Assembly (NCBI GenBank): GCA_028280105.1
Contig: JANQML010000031.1
Span: 1 to 64,000 of the forward strand
DNA from: Desulfobacula sp.
GTDB lineage: Bacteria > Desulfobacterota > Desulfobacteria > Desulfobacterales > Desulfobacteraceae
Reading direction: 5' to 3'
Length of the DNA: 64,000 nucleotides
Part shown: positions 9,257 through 17,627 of the stretch, piece after piece
Position numbering within the stretch: the first letter of the stretch is position 1
Layout of the letters: each line of letters begins with the position of its first letter
Notes under the pieces: model-generated
Told to the model about the DNA's origin: nothing
The model's input: only the letters and a program-made list of their open reading frames with translations
The model's database searches: none
Program-made: the position numbers and the translations under genes

Positions 9257-10002
9257 TGATGGAGGCCAATTTTAAGATGACCGTTGAGTATGACGGGACC
9301 GCTTTTTCCGGCTGGCAGAGACAAAACGACAGACCGACCATCCAGGGAGAAATCGAAACCGTACTCACCCGGATCCTGAATCAGCATATCCGGATTTCCG
9401 GCTCCGGCCGCACCGATGCCGGGGTCCATGCCAGAGCCCAGGTGGCCAGTTTCCATGCCCGGACCGATTTAACCGCCGGTGATATTAAACGGGGTGTCAA
9501 CGCGCTTATCAAAGGCCCCATCGTCATCCGAGACTGTATCCCGGCTGAGCCGGATTTTCATGCCCAGTACAGTGCCAGATCAAAAGAGTATCACTATTGC
9601 ATTTTAAACAGGGAGACCCCCTGTGCCATCGGGCGAAACTACCAGTGGCATGTCAGAAAACCATTGAACATCGACATCATGAATCAATGCTGCGCCGTGC
9701 TGATCGGAGAATTTGATTTTAAATCTTTTGAAAATACCGGCAGCCCGAGAACAAGCACGGTCAGGCGAATCATGCACGCCGGTATTGTTGCAGATTCCAA
9801 AGACCGCCTGCTGTTTAAAATCCGGGCAACCGGCTTTTTAAAATATATGGTGCGGAATATCGTGGGAACCCTGGTTCAGGCAGGCCTTGAAAAAATAACC
9901 CCGGCTGATTTCAACGCCATTCTCACTGCCTGTGACCGAACCGTTGCAGGCCCCACTGCCCCGCCCCACGGTCTGTTTTTACACCGGGTTTATTATTCGT
10001 GA
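9256..10002 (+). CDS. truA: tRNA pseudouridine(38-40) synthase
   Basis: TruA converts uridines 38-40 of the tRNA anticodon arm to pseudouridine. The 248-residue protein starts with MTVEYDGTAFSGWQRQ and carries the catalytic aspartate in SGSGRTDAGVHARAQ. The later motif FLKYMVRNIVGTL is also typical. Its start codon overlaps the marR stop (TAATG), with a second in-frame ATG immediately after, so the exact start could be 9256 or 9259. Its 3' end overlaps the end of the convergent ClC gene by 10 bases. Confidence 0.94.
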   Translation: MMEANFKMTVEYDGTAFSGWQRQNDRPTIQGEIETVLTRILNQHIRISGSGRTDAGVHARAQVASFHARTDLTAGDIKRGVNALIKGPIVIRDCIPAEPDFHAQYSARSKEYHYCILNRETPCAIGRNYQWHVRKPLNIDIMNQCCAVLIGEFDFKSFENTGSPRTSTVRRIMHAGIVADSKDRLLFKIRATGFLKYMVRNIVGTLVQAGLEKITPADFNAILTACDRTVAGPTAPPHGLFLHRVYYS

Positions 10003-11798
10003 TCTTTGATTTTGCTCACATGGCGGTTATAGTGGGCGATAATGTCCCGCCTGTAAATCAGACCCAGCAGCTTTTTTGGATTATCCTCGGCCACCACGGG
10101 TAGAGCGTCGATATTTTTCTGGGTGAGCTTGAGCAGGGTCGTATTCAGATCTTCGGAAGGGGTCGTCGTGATAATATCTTGGGTCATGATATCTTTCATC
10201 ACCACCAGATTTTCAATGTGTATCGTAAAAATCACCTCACGGATATCCGTGGACGAAAAGATTCCGATGAAATCACCATCTTTATTCATCACCGGGAAGT
10301 AGTGCTGTTTGGTACTGGGGAATATTTTTTTAAAATCCAGAAACGACAGGTCGACGTTGACACATTTCACCTCTTTGACCAGATGCCCTAAATCCCGGAC
10401 TTTAATGGTCTGTAAAATATCCATCATGAATTCACCGGCATGGGCGGGTGAATCAACCCGTGATTTAACCTGGTTCTCAAAAATCGTCCATTTCTGACTC
10501 AGCAAATAGCACAGGGAACAGACCAGAAGACTGGGAAGCAGCAGATGGTAAGAGTTGGTCATTTCGCTGATAAAGATGATCGTGGATATCGGCGTATTGG
10601 AGGCAGCGGCAAAAAAACCGGCCATGCCGACGATGACAAATGATCCCGGATTGGTCACAACCGTCGGCAAAATCTGGTGAAACAGATTTCCCACAGCCCC
10701 TCCCATGGCACCCCCGATAACGATGGACGGCCCGAAAACACCGCCGGACCCCCCGGAACCGATGGAAAACGACGTAGTCAAAATCTTACCAAAGGCAAGC
10801 AATAACAGGGTGGGCACTGCCACCTGATTGAATATGGCCTGCTGGGTGATTCCATACCCGAATGCAAGGGTATATGGGAGGAAAAATCCGATAATTCCGG
10901 TTAACAGCCCGCCAATGGCCGGTTTAATATGGTTGGGAACATTCAGTTTCTTAAACAGGCCAATGACGCCGTAAAAGACTTTGATATAGAGCACGGCCGT
11001 AACGACCAGAACTCCGGCCAGCATAATATACGGCCCCAGTTCAAGGGGATTTTGAAACTTAAAACCAGGAGAATCAAATAAGGATCCCCAACCGAAAACC
11101 AGGCAGAAAATGCAATAGGCAACAACCGAGGAGATCCCCGCCGGGATAATGACTTCAGATTCAAAATCCGGATCACGGTACAAGACTTCCGCAGCAAAAA
11201 GAGCTCCTGCCAGGGGTGCGCGAAAAATACTGCCCACACCGGCACCGATGCCGGCAGCCATCATGATCCGCCGTTCCCTTTCGGATAAATTGAATTTAAC
11301 GGCAAGAAAAGAACCGAAACCGGCTCCGATCTGGGCAATGGGCCCCTCTCTTCCTCCGGAACCGCCTGTGGTCAGGGTGATGGTGGATGCAATGGTTTTA
11401 ATGAAGGGAATCCGGCCCCTGATCATACCGGCTTTATGGTGGTAGGCATCAATTGCCGCATCTGTTCCATGCCCTTCTGCTTCCGGTGCAAACGTATAGA
11501 CCAGCCACCCTGAAACCAGGCCGCCCAAAGCAGGCAGAATAAGCAGCATCCAGCGATTGAACGGTGTGTCGGTGGAGGGGAGAAGCAGGTGCTCGCCGGC
11601 CGGGGAACCGGGTCTGTAACCGGCCATCAAATCCAGGAAATAGTGCATCCCCAGGCCGCACAGGTAATGAAAAACAATGGCACCGCAACCGGCTATAATT
11701 CCGATCAGAATAAAATAAAAAAGCCATTTCCCGGCCACGGCAATATTTTTCGAATCGACTCTTTCTCTAAACCCCATAATCAACACCTTTTCGGTCAT
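9993..11798 (-). CDS. ClC-family chloride channel/transporter with CBS domains
   Basis: This 601-residue protein has about ten hydrophobic segments of the ClC fold in its first 450 residues, followed by a pair of CBS domains at about 460-600. The selectivity-filter motifs GSGGREGP and GSGGSGGVFGP are present. The glutamate in GREGP corresponds to the gating glutamate of ClC proteins. It is needed for Cl-/H+ antiport but is also kept in many channels, so transport mode is undecided. CBS pairs often bind adenine nucleotides. It forms a single-gene unit downstream of the PxxKW gene and is separated from it by a terminator. Confidence 0.9.
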   Translation of the reverse strand: MTEKVLIMGFRERVDSKNIAVAGKWLFYFILIGIIAGCGAIVFHYLCGLGMHYFLDLMAGYRPGSPAGEHLLLPSTDTPFNRWMLLILPALGGLVSGWLVYTFAPEAEGHGTDAAIDAYHHKAGMIRGRIPFIKTIASTITLTTGGSGGREGPIAQIGAGFGSFLAVKFNLSERERRIMMAAGIGAGVGSIFRAPLAGALFAAEVLYRDPDFESEVIIPAGISSVVAYCIFCLVFGWGSLFDSPGFKFQNPLELGPYIMLAGVLVVTAVLYIKVFYGVIGLFKKLNVPNHIKPAIGGLLTGIIGFFLPYTLAFGYGITQQAIFNQVAVPTLLLLAFGKILTTSFSIGSGGSGGVFGPSIVIGGAMGGAVGNLFHQILPTVVTNPGSFVIVGMAGFFAAASNTPISTIIFISEMTNSYHLLLPSLLVCSLCYLLSQKWTIFENQVKSRVDSPAHAGEFMMDILQTIKVRDLGHLVKEVKCVNVDLSFLDFKKIFPSTKQHYFPVMNKDGDFIGIFSSTDIREVIFTIHIENLVVMKDIMTQDIITTTPSEDLNTTLLKLTQKNIDALPVVAEDNPKKLLGLIYRRDIIAHYNRHVSKIKDHE

Positions 11799-11885
11799 TG
11801 ATTTGAAAGAATAGCGAATCTCCTACCCGCACACGGCACAAGCGGTCTGATCAATGACATGCGTAACTTTGGATATGAGCAAAAA

Positions 11886-11931
11886 TTAAAAAAAAACTCT
11901 GCGGTTTTATCAAGGGAAAACCACAGAGTTT
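11886..11931 (-). terminator. Intrinsic terminator after the PxxKW gene
   Basis: On the minus strand a 15-bp stem (11917-11931 against 11894-11908, one mismatch) with an 8-base loop is followed by a long U-rich tract. It ends transcription of the PxxKW gene before the ClC gene. The A-rich 5' side would also give a U-run on the plus strand, so it could act in both directions. Confidence 0.85.
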
Positions 11932-11952
11932 AAAAAAACCGATATAATAAGG

Positions 11953-12225
11953 TTATCGTCTTTTTGATGCCTTGATCGGATTGATTTTTTGCTTTTTCTT
12001 AGCTGCAACGGTTTTGACATGAGTGGCTGTGTTGCAATTACCGTTTTTCCACTTTAACGAAGGATCTGGTGCGGCAATACAGTATACACCGGTTTCGAAT
12101 TTTGACGTTCTCTGGCACCCGTTGCATTGGTCAATAATGGGAAGACAAGCGCCGCCGTTATAGCCGCACCCTTCTTTTGTCATGAATACGCAGTCATCAC
12201 CTTCCCGAACAGTTGTACAAATCAT
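11953..12225 (-). CDS. PxxKW-type small cysteine-rich protein
   Basis: This 90-residue protein has eight cysteines, mainly in paired spacings (QCNGC and others), and the hallmark segment PDPSLKW near residue 55. It ends in a very basic lysine-rich tail. I recognise it as the PxxKW cysteine-rich family common in sulfate-reducing deltaproteobacteria, whose function is unknown to me. The cysteines could bind a metal or an Fe-S cluster. It is monocistronic, with a strong terminator behind it and a long upstream region in front. There is no signal peptide. Confidence 0.7.
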   Translation of the reverse strand: MICTTVREGDDCVFMTKEGCGYNGGACLPIIDQCNGCQRTSKFETGVYCIAAPDPSLKWKNGNCNTATHVKTVAAKKKQKINPIKASKRR

Positions 12226-12367
12226 AATAATTATCCTGTAAATTAATCGTTATGTTGGTCCGTATCTTAAGTGATAAAAAATAAATAACTTTATTCCATC
12301 ACTTTTATTATCTTATCAATTATTCTATCAAAATTTATAACCTGAAATTTCTATCATGACTTTAGGA

Positions 12368-12400
12368 AATTGTCAATCATCCGTCCATTTTTTGACAATT
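12368..12400. repeat. Inverted repeat upstream of kdsD
   Basis: AATTGTCA (12368-12375) and TGACAATT (12393-12400) form an exact 8-bp inverted repeat with a 17-base gap, in the 256-base space between the PxxKW and kdsD starts. The right arm overlaps a TTGACA hexamer. It may be an operator for one of the divergent genes. It is followed by a T-run, so a hairpin is also possible. Confidence 0.35.
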
Positions 12401-12481
12401 ATTTTTTTATAGGAAAATCGGACCGGGTAATGTATAAAAAGAGAATAATCAATTCAAATTATTTAAAAAAAGACCTTCAAA

Positions 12482-13462
12482 ATGACAATAGAGATAGCCA
12501 AACAAGTACTTGAAATAGAAGCCAGCAGCATCCTCAACCTGTGTGAACATATCGACGGCTCGTTTAATACCCTTGCCACTGAAATCTGTACAACCAATGG
12601 CCGGGTGATTATATCCGGCATTGGTAAATCCGGATTAATCGGTAAAAAAATCGTCGCAACACTGATCAGTACAGGGACCAACGCCATCTTTCTGCACCCG
12701 GTGGAAGCCCTTCACGGGGATCTGGGCATGGTGTGCAGAGATGATATTTTTATTGCGATTTCCAATAGCGGAGAATCCCGGGAATTGATTCAACTGCTGC
12801 CGGAAATCAAGCAGATGGGTTGCCTGGTGGCCGGATTCACCGGAAACAAATCGTCTGGCATGGCAAAATTGTGTGACCTGGTCATCTATACGGGTGTTGA
12901 AAAAGAGGCTTGCCCGCTCAATATGGCACCCACGGCCTCCACCACTGCCCAGCTTGCCATGGGGGATGCCCTGGCTGTGGTATTGATCAACCGGAAAAAG
13001 TTTAAAAAAAGTGATTTTATCAAATCCCACCCGGGCGGAAAACTGGGACAGCGCCTCTCCTGCAAAGTGGGTGAAATCATGTTTGAAGCATCAAGTGCGC
13101 CCTGGATCGATTCCGGTTCAGCCCTGAAAGAGGCCGTATCCGTCATGGACCGGTTCAGATTGGGAGCCGTGTTTATTCTCAATCCGGAAAAACAGGTGAT
13201 CGGAATCATCACTGACGGAGATATCCGCCACTGTGTGGCAAAAAACCAGACCCGGATGGATCAAATCCGTGTGGATGATATGATGACCAAAGCCCCCCAT
13301 CGGTTAACGGCCGATACCTTTTTATACGATGCGCTCAATTTAATGGAGCGTTTTCAGATAACGGTCTTGCCCATTGTCGATGAGACAGACCGGCTTGAAG
13401 GACTATTACACCTGCATGATATCTTAGGCAAAGGCTCGTTTCAATACAACGGAGGCGGTTGA
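12482..13462 (+). CDS. kdsD: KpsF/GutQ-family arabinose-5-phosphate isomerase
   Basis: This 326-residue enzyme interconverts ribulose 5-phosphate and arabinose 5-phosphate, the first step of KDO synthesis for lipopolysaccharide. The N-terminal SIS domain has SGIGKSGLIGKKI and SNSGESREL, with the HPVEALHGDLGM catalytic-site segment between them. It is followed by two CBS repeats at about 200-320. It overlaps the following phosphofructokinase start by four bases. Its presence indicates an outer membrane with KDO-containing lipopolysaccharide. Confidence 0.93.
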   Translation: MTIEIAKQVLEIEASSILNLCEHIDGSFNTLATEICTTNGRVIISGIGKSGLIGKKIVATLISTGTNAIFLHPVEALHGDLGMVCRDDIFIAISNSGESRELIQLLPEIKQMGCLVAGFTGNKSSGMAKLCDLVIYTGVEKEACPLNMAPTASTTAQLAMGDALAVVLINRKKFKKSDFIKSHPGGKLGQRLSCKVGEIMFEASSAPWIDSGSALKEAVSVMDRFRLGAVFILNPEKQVIGIITDGDIRHCVAKNQTRMDQIRVDDMMTKAPHRLTADTFLYDALNLMERFQITVLPIVDETDRLEGLLHLHDILGKGSFQYNGGG

Positions 13463-14778
13463 TGAAAGAATACGATTTTTCCACGGATATTCCGACCCTG
13501 GGTGAGGCCAAAATTCTGTCTCCCCTGAAAACGAATCTGAATGCGGGTGAACCTGAAAAACGATTTGTATCGGATGATCAAAAGGTAGTTGTCGATGTCC
13601 AGCTGGACCATCTCCAGCACAAAGAGAAAATGATCGGTTTTGATCCTGCCGGCCCCAGGGAAATGATCTACTTTGATCCCAGCAAACTAAAATGTGCCAT
13701 TGTTACCTGTGGCGGACTTTGCCCGGGACTTAACGATATTATCCGGTCCATTGTTTTGGAACTGCACCACATCTATCGGGTTCAAACGGTATATGGGATC
13801 AAATACGGTCTGCAGGGATTTATACCGGAATACGGCCATGAGGTGATAGATCTGGATACGGAATCGGTTTCCGGCATACAGAACAAAGGCGGTTCCATGC
13901 TGGGGTCCTCCCGGGGAACCCAGGATGTCGGGATGATTATCGACTGTCTGGAACGGCTGAATATCGGCATTCTGTTTATGGTCGGCGGAGACGGTACCTT
14001 GATGGCCTCCAAACGGATCGCCGAAGAGATCGACCGGAGAGAGTTGAAAATATCGGTTATTGCCATCCCCAAAACCATTGACAATGATATCTATCTGGTT
14101 TCCCGGTCCTTTGGATTTGATACGGCCGTGGATGTCGCCACCCTGGCCATTCGGGGCGCACACAATGAGGCCGTGGCCTATCCCAACGGAATTGCCTTGA
14201 TCAAACTGATGGGAAGGCATTCGGGATTTTTAGCGGCAACAGCGGCCCTGGCTCAGCAGGATGCCAATTTTGTCATCATTCCGGAAGTCGATTTCTACCT
14301 GTACGGAAAGACGGGTTTTTTGCAGGCCCTTGAAAACAGAATTCAGCGCCGCAAACACGCGGTGATTATCGTGGCCGAAGGGGCCGGGCAAAACCTGTTT
14401 GATGAGCAGGATACAAAGTATGACCCGTCCGGCAATATCGTGCTGAAGGATATCGGATTATTTTTAAAAGATAAAATCTCTCAATGGTTTAAAGCAAAAG
14501 ACATTCCGATCTCTTTAAAATACATTGACCCGTCTTATATGATCCGGAGCCTGCCGGCCAACTCCAATGACAGCGTTTTTTGCGGATTTTTGGGAAGAGA
14601 GGCGGTTCACGCGGGCATGGCCGGCAAAACAAAATTACTGATCAGCACCTGGAACAATCAATACGTCCATGTTCCCATGGATGCCTCGGCAGGAAAAAGA
14701 AAAAACTTAGACCCCCATGGCAGGTTGTGGCAATCCGTGCTGGAAGCGACGGGTCAGGATTCATATATCAATGATTGA
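13459..14778 (+). CDS. 6-phosphofructokinase (long group, ATP-type motif)
   Basis: This 439-residue phosphofructokinase makes fructose 1,6-bisphosphate from fructose 6-phosphate. The nucleotide site reads GGDGT, which favours ATP over pyrophosphate, whereas PKTIDNDI carries the lysine seen in pyrophosphate enzymes. This combination is known from the long bacterial and plant group, generally ATP-dependent. I therefore lean to ATP but would not exclude PPi. The substrate-side motif MGRHSGF is present. An N-terminal extension of about 65 residues precedes the Rossmann-like core (CAIVTCGGLCPGLND). It is coupled to kdsD, and the 3' end slightly overlaps the convergent lipoprotein gene. Confidence 0.85.
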   Translation: MMKEYDFSTDIPTLGEAKILSPLKTNLNAGEPEKRFVSDDQKVVVDVQLDHLQHKEKMIGFDPAGPREMIYFDPSKLKCAIVTCGGLCPGLNDIIRSIVLELHHIYRVQTVYGIKYGLQGFIPEYGHEVIDLDTESVSGIQNKGGSMLGSSRGTQDVGMIIDCLERLNIGILFMVGGDGTLMASKRIAEEIDRRELKISVIAIPKTIDNDIYLVSRSFGFDTAVDVATLAIRGAHNEAVAYPNGIALIKLMGRHSGFLAATAALAQQDANFVIIPEVDFYLYGKTGFLQALENRIQRRKHAVIIVAEGAGQNLFDEQDTKYDPSGNIVLKDIGLFLKDKISQWFKAKDIPISLKYIDPSYMIRSLPANSNDSVFCGFLGREAVHAGMAGKTKLLISTWNNQYVHVPMDASAGKRKNLDPHGRLWQSVLEATGQDSYIND

Positions 14779-16483
14779 TTTCCACGAATTCTTGATTTTT
14801 AATCGTGACCAGAAAAAGCCTGCGATGGGCATTTCCGTTTTCATCAAAAACGGTAACACCGGTGGCGCCTTCATAAATCCGGCTCCCCTGGAGCGCATCC
14901 TTAAGTGTTTCCCGGGATGTAATGTTTGTATCCATGGTCGTTGAAAACAAAATCGACGCCGTATCATGGGCAATGGCTTCCAGAAACTGGGGTTTTTTGC
15001 CGAACAATTCCTCAAACGATTTTGTAAACCGGATTGTTTCCGGATTTTCGGATTGATCGAAAAAACCGTTTGCAATGATGGCATTCCGATTATACCCCCG
15101 GATATCCCGTTTCAACAAAGAGGGGTGATGCCACAGATTGGTACCGAGCAGGTAAACCCCTTTAATATCGTTAAAGGCCAGTTGGGGAAGTATCAACTTA
15201 ATCCGGGACGGCGAATCCGGAATAAAAAGGGCTTGAAACTCAATTTCCACCTCATGCTCTTTTTCTTTATCCCGTCTTGGGTTTGGCCCCCCGGTGCCGT
15301 CCAATGGGCTCCCATCCCCCTCTTCATGACCCAAAGAATCCGGTTCAGGCTTTAAAAACTCAGGGATCGGATAGAATTCGCCTGTCAATTTTCTAAGTGC
15401 CGCAGTGAAATCGGTCCCGGTTCCGTCATAGGATTCGACACCGACCACCTCTCCCCCTTGGGCATCCACCACATCCCAAAACAGGTTCATGTAAGTTTTG
15501 CCGTATTTTTCATTGGGATACAGAATCGCTACCTTTTGTATGCCCCGATCCCCGAACAGATAGGAACCCAGTGTTTGGACCTGCATTTGCGGTGTGATAA
15601 AATTGGAAAACAGATAATCGCCCTGGGCGGGAAAGTCTTGTTTTTGCGTCAGTGCAATCAAAGGTATTCCCAGTGATTCAGCTGCCTGTCCGGCCTGCTC
15701 GACATTCAGCAGCGGCCCCACAATGGCGGCCGCGTTCTTTTCGTAAAGCCGGTGAACCGCCCGGACGGTTTCATCCGGATCCGCCCGGGTATCTTCGATC
15801 ATTATTTTAAATGGCCTGGCGTATTTTTTAGACATCTCTTGAACGGCCAATTGGATACCGTCAAGGGCCCGCCGGCCGAAAAAAGCATACTTCCCGGTCA
15901 AGGGTAAAAGGCAACCGATGGTATCCCGCCCGAAAAGCGTATCATTGATCATTTCAAGCAGTTCAAGCGCCTGGGAGTAATACTGATGCTCCGGAAACCG
16001 GTCGATATAGGATTCTAAAACGATTTTTGCCTCTGCATACTTGTTCTCCAGGGTTAGATTCCACCCCAGCCAATATTGAATCAGCTCCCGGGGGATATGG
16101 ATCTGTTTAAAATAACTGAAGATCTCGATATCCTGACTCGGTGTTTGGGCCAGCAGCGTCTCAATCAAAGGGATCAATTCATCCTTCTGAGCATCGTCTG
16201 CCTCAGCATATGCCTGATTATAGGCAAAAAGAGCTTCATGATAATTTCCTTGTGCGGCAAACTTCTGTGCTTCAGAGACAAGAATATCATATAAAGGTAC
16301 CTGTTGTTCATCTTCAACGGGAGGGACGTCTTTTTCCATGACCGGACCGGGTACCACAGGGGGCACCGAATCCCTTTCCACTGTTTTAGGCGGCGGTAAT
16401 TGACTGCAGGAAAAAAAGCTCATTAAAAGAAAAAGAGTCACAAGTATATAAAAAGGTATAAAACGAATTGAATGTATACTCAT
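14768..16483 (-). CDS. LpoA-like outer-membrane lipoprotein with periplasmic-binding fold
   Basis: This 571-residue protein starts with a signal sequence and lipobox (LMSFFSCSQ), so it should be lipid-anchored. A repeat-like helical N-terminal part (about 60-180, TPR-like) is followed by a type 1 periplasmic-binding domain of the branched-chain amino-acid receptor kind (IGCLLPLTGKYAFFGRRALDGIQLAV at about 190). This arrangement is that of LpoA, the activator of penicillin-binding protein 1A. Similar proteins are also annotated as ABC-transporter receptors, but no transporter genes are nearby. A proline- and charge-rich insert lies around residues 375-410. Confidence 0.75.
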   Translation of the reverse strand: MSIHSIRFIPFYILVTLFLLMSFFSCSQLPPPKTVERDSVPPVVPGPVMEKDVPPVEDEQQVPLYDILVSEAQKFAAQGNYHEALFAYNQAYAEADDAQKDELIPLIETLLAQTPSQDIEIFSYFKQIHIPRELIQYWLGWNLTLENKYAEAKIVLESYIDRFPEHQYYSQALELLEMINDTLFGRDTIGCLLPLTGKYAFFGRRALDGIQLAVQEMSKKYARPFKIMIEDTRADPDETVRAVHRLYEKNAAAIVGPLLNVEQAGQAAESLGIPLIALTQKQDFPAQGDYLFSNFITPQMQVQTLGSYLFGDRGIQKVAILYPNEKYGKTYMNLFWDVVDAQGGEVVGVESYDGTGTDFTAALRKLTGEFYPIPEFLKPEPDSLGHEEGDGSPLDGTGGPNPRRDKEKEHEVEIEFQALFIPDSPSRIKLILPQLAFNDIKGVYLLGTNLWHHPSLLKRDIRGYNRNAIIANGFFDQSENPETIRFTKSFEELFGKKPQFLEAIAHDTASILFSTTMDTNITSRETLKDALQGSRIYEGATGVTVFDENGNAHRRLFLVTIKNQEFVEINH

Positions 16484-16552
16484 ATTTTTTTATTCATTTT
16501 CATTAGATTGTTTAATTCGGTACGCAGCGAAGACTATAAGTAAATTTGCAAT

Positions 16553-17464
16553 CTATGTCAAAAATTCTTTTATCTTCATTTCAACCTCGTTATATGCATC
16601 GGGCCTGCACCAGAGGATATCCGTCTCTTTTCTGAACCATGTCATCTGTCGTTTTGCATACCTTCGCGTATCCCGTTTCAAAAGGCGGACCGCTTCAGAC
16701 CAGTCTGCCTCCCCTTTTAGAAAAAGTCCCATCTGCTGATATCCGATGGACTGCATGGATTTTAAATCGAGTGAATAACCGTCTTTAATCAGTTGTTCAA
16801 CTTCGGAAAGCAACCCTTGTTCCAGCATGATATCCACCCGGCGGTTGATTCGTTCATATAGTTTTTCCCGGTCCAGATAAAGCCCGATTTTCAAAGCGTG
16901 ATATCGGGGTTGATTAAAATTATGCGCCTTTTGCCGGTCTGATATTTTTTCCCCGGTTGTTAAAAAGACTTCAAGCGCACGAATCGTACGGAATGTATCA
17001 TTGGGATGAATCCGGTCCGCAGCCTGGGGATCGACATCGGCAAGCCGTTCATGAACGTAGCGGCGTCCCTTCTTGATCACGTCCCGGTTGAGTCGCTCCA
17101 CCGTTTTCCGGCAAACGGAATCCGTGCGGAACAATCCGTATAAGAGCGCCCGGACATACAAACCGGTTCCACCGGCAACAACCGGCACCTTTGCCCTGGA
17201 ACCGATCTCTTTAATTGCCCGATCCGCGTCACGGACAAATTTCCCGGCATCATACTCATCTTCAGGCTCTAGAAAATCAATCAGATGATGCCTGGCAAGG
17301 GCCAGCTCCAATGGATCCGGTTTTGCCGTTCCAATGGTTAAATGTTTATATATCTGCATGGAATCGGCTCCAACGATTTCACCGTTAAATTGCCGGGCCA
17401 CCCGTATGGCAAACGCGGTTTTTCCGATTCCCGTGGGTCCTAAAATTACAACAATTCTCTTCAT
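16553..17464 (-). CDS. miaA: tRNA dimethylallyltransferase
   Basis: MiaA adds a dimethylallyl group to A37 of tRNAs reading codons that begin with U. The 303-residue protein begins with the P-loop ILGPTGIGKTAFA. It has the family motifs GADSMQIYKHLTIGTAKP, GGTGLYVRALLYG and the C-terminal RRYAKRQMTWFRK. It is full-length. The upstream region to the divergent hdrA gene is 163 bases and holds the hdrA promoter. Confidence 0.95.
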   Translation of the reverse strand: MKRIVVILGPTGIGKTAFAIRVARQFNGEIVGADSMQIYKHLTIGTAKPDPLELALARHHLIDFLEPEDEYDAGKFVRDADRAIKEIGSRAKVPVVAGGTGLYVRALLYGLFRTDSVCRKTVERLNRDVIKKGRRYVHERLADVDPQAADRIHPNDTFRTIRALEVFLTTGEKISDRQKAHNFNQPRYHALKIGLYLDREKLYERINRRVDIMLEQGLLSEVEQLIKDGYSLDLKSMQSIGYQQMGLFLKGEADWSEAVRLLKRDTRRYAKRQMTWFRKETDILWCRPDAYNEVEMKIKEFLT

Positions 17465-17494
17465 AACAGCGTGCTGGATTTTTTTTGTTTATAG

Positions 17495-17524
17495 TTGACA
17501 AGTATTATTTGATAGCTCTATAAC
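17495..17524 (+). promoter_or_regulatory. Promoter of the hdrA-flx operon
   Basis: TTGACA (17495-17500), an 18-base spacer and TATAAC (17519-17524) make a near-consensus sigma-70 promoter about 100 bases before the hdrA start. It is a motif reading only. Confidence 0.6.
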
Positions 17525-17627
17525 ATAAATTTTGGCGTTAGAGAATATACGCCTCGTAAGATCATTGCTTAATTCAATATGATCAATAGGACGAAAATCA
17601 ATCTGGTAAATACAGGAGAACCGATAA

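Noticed and set aside
12392..12438. Promoter from TTGACA 12392 to TATAAA 12433
   Set aside because: The spacing is about 35 bases, too long for a sigma-70 promoter.
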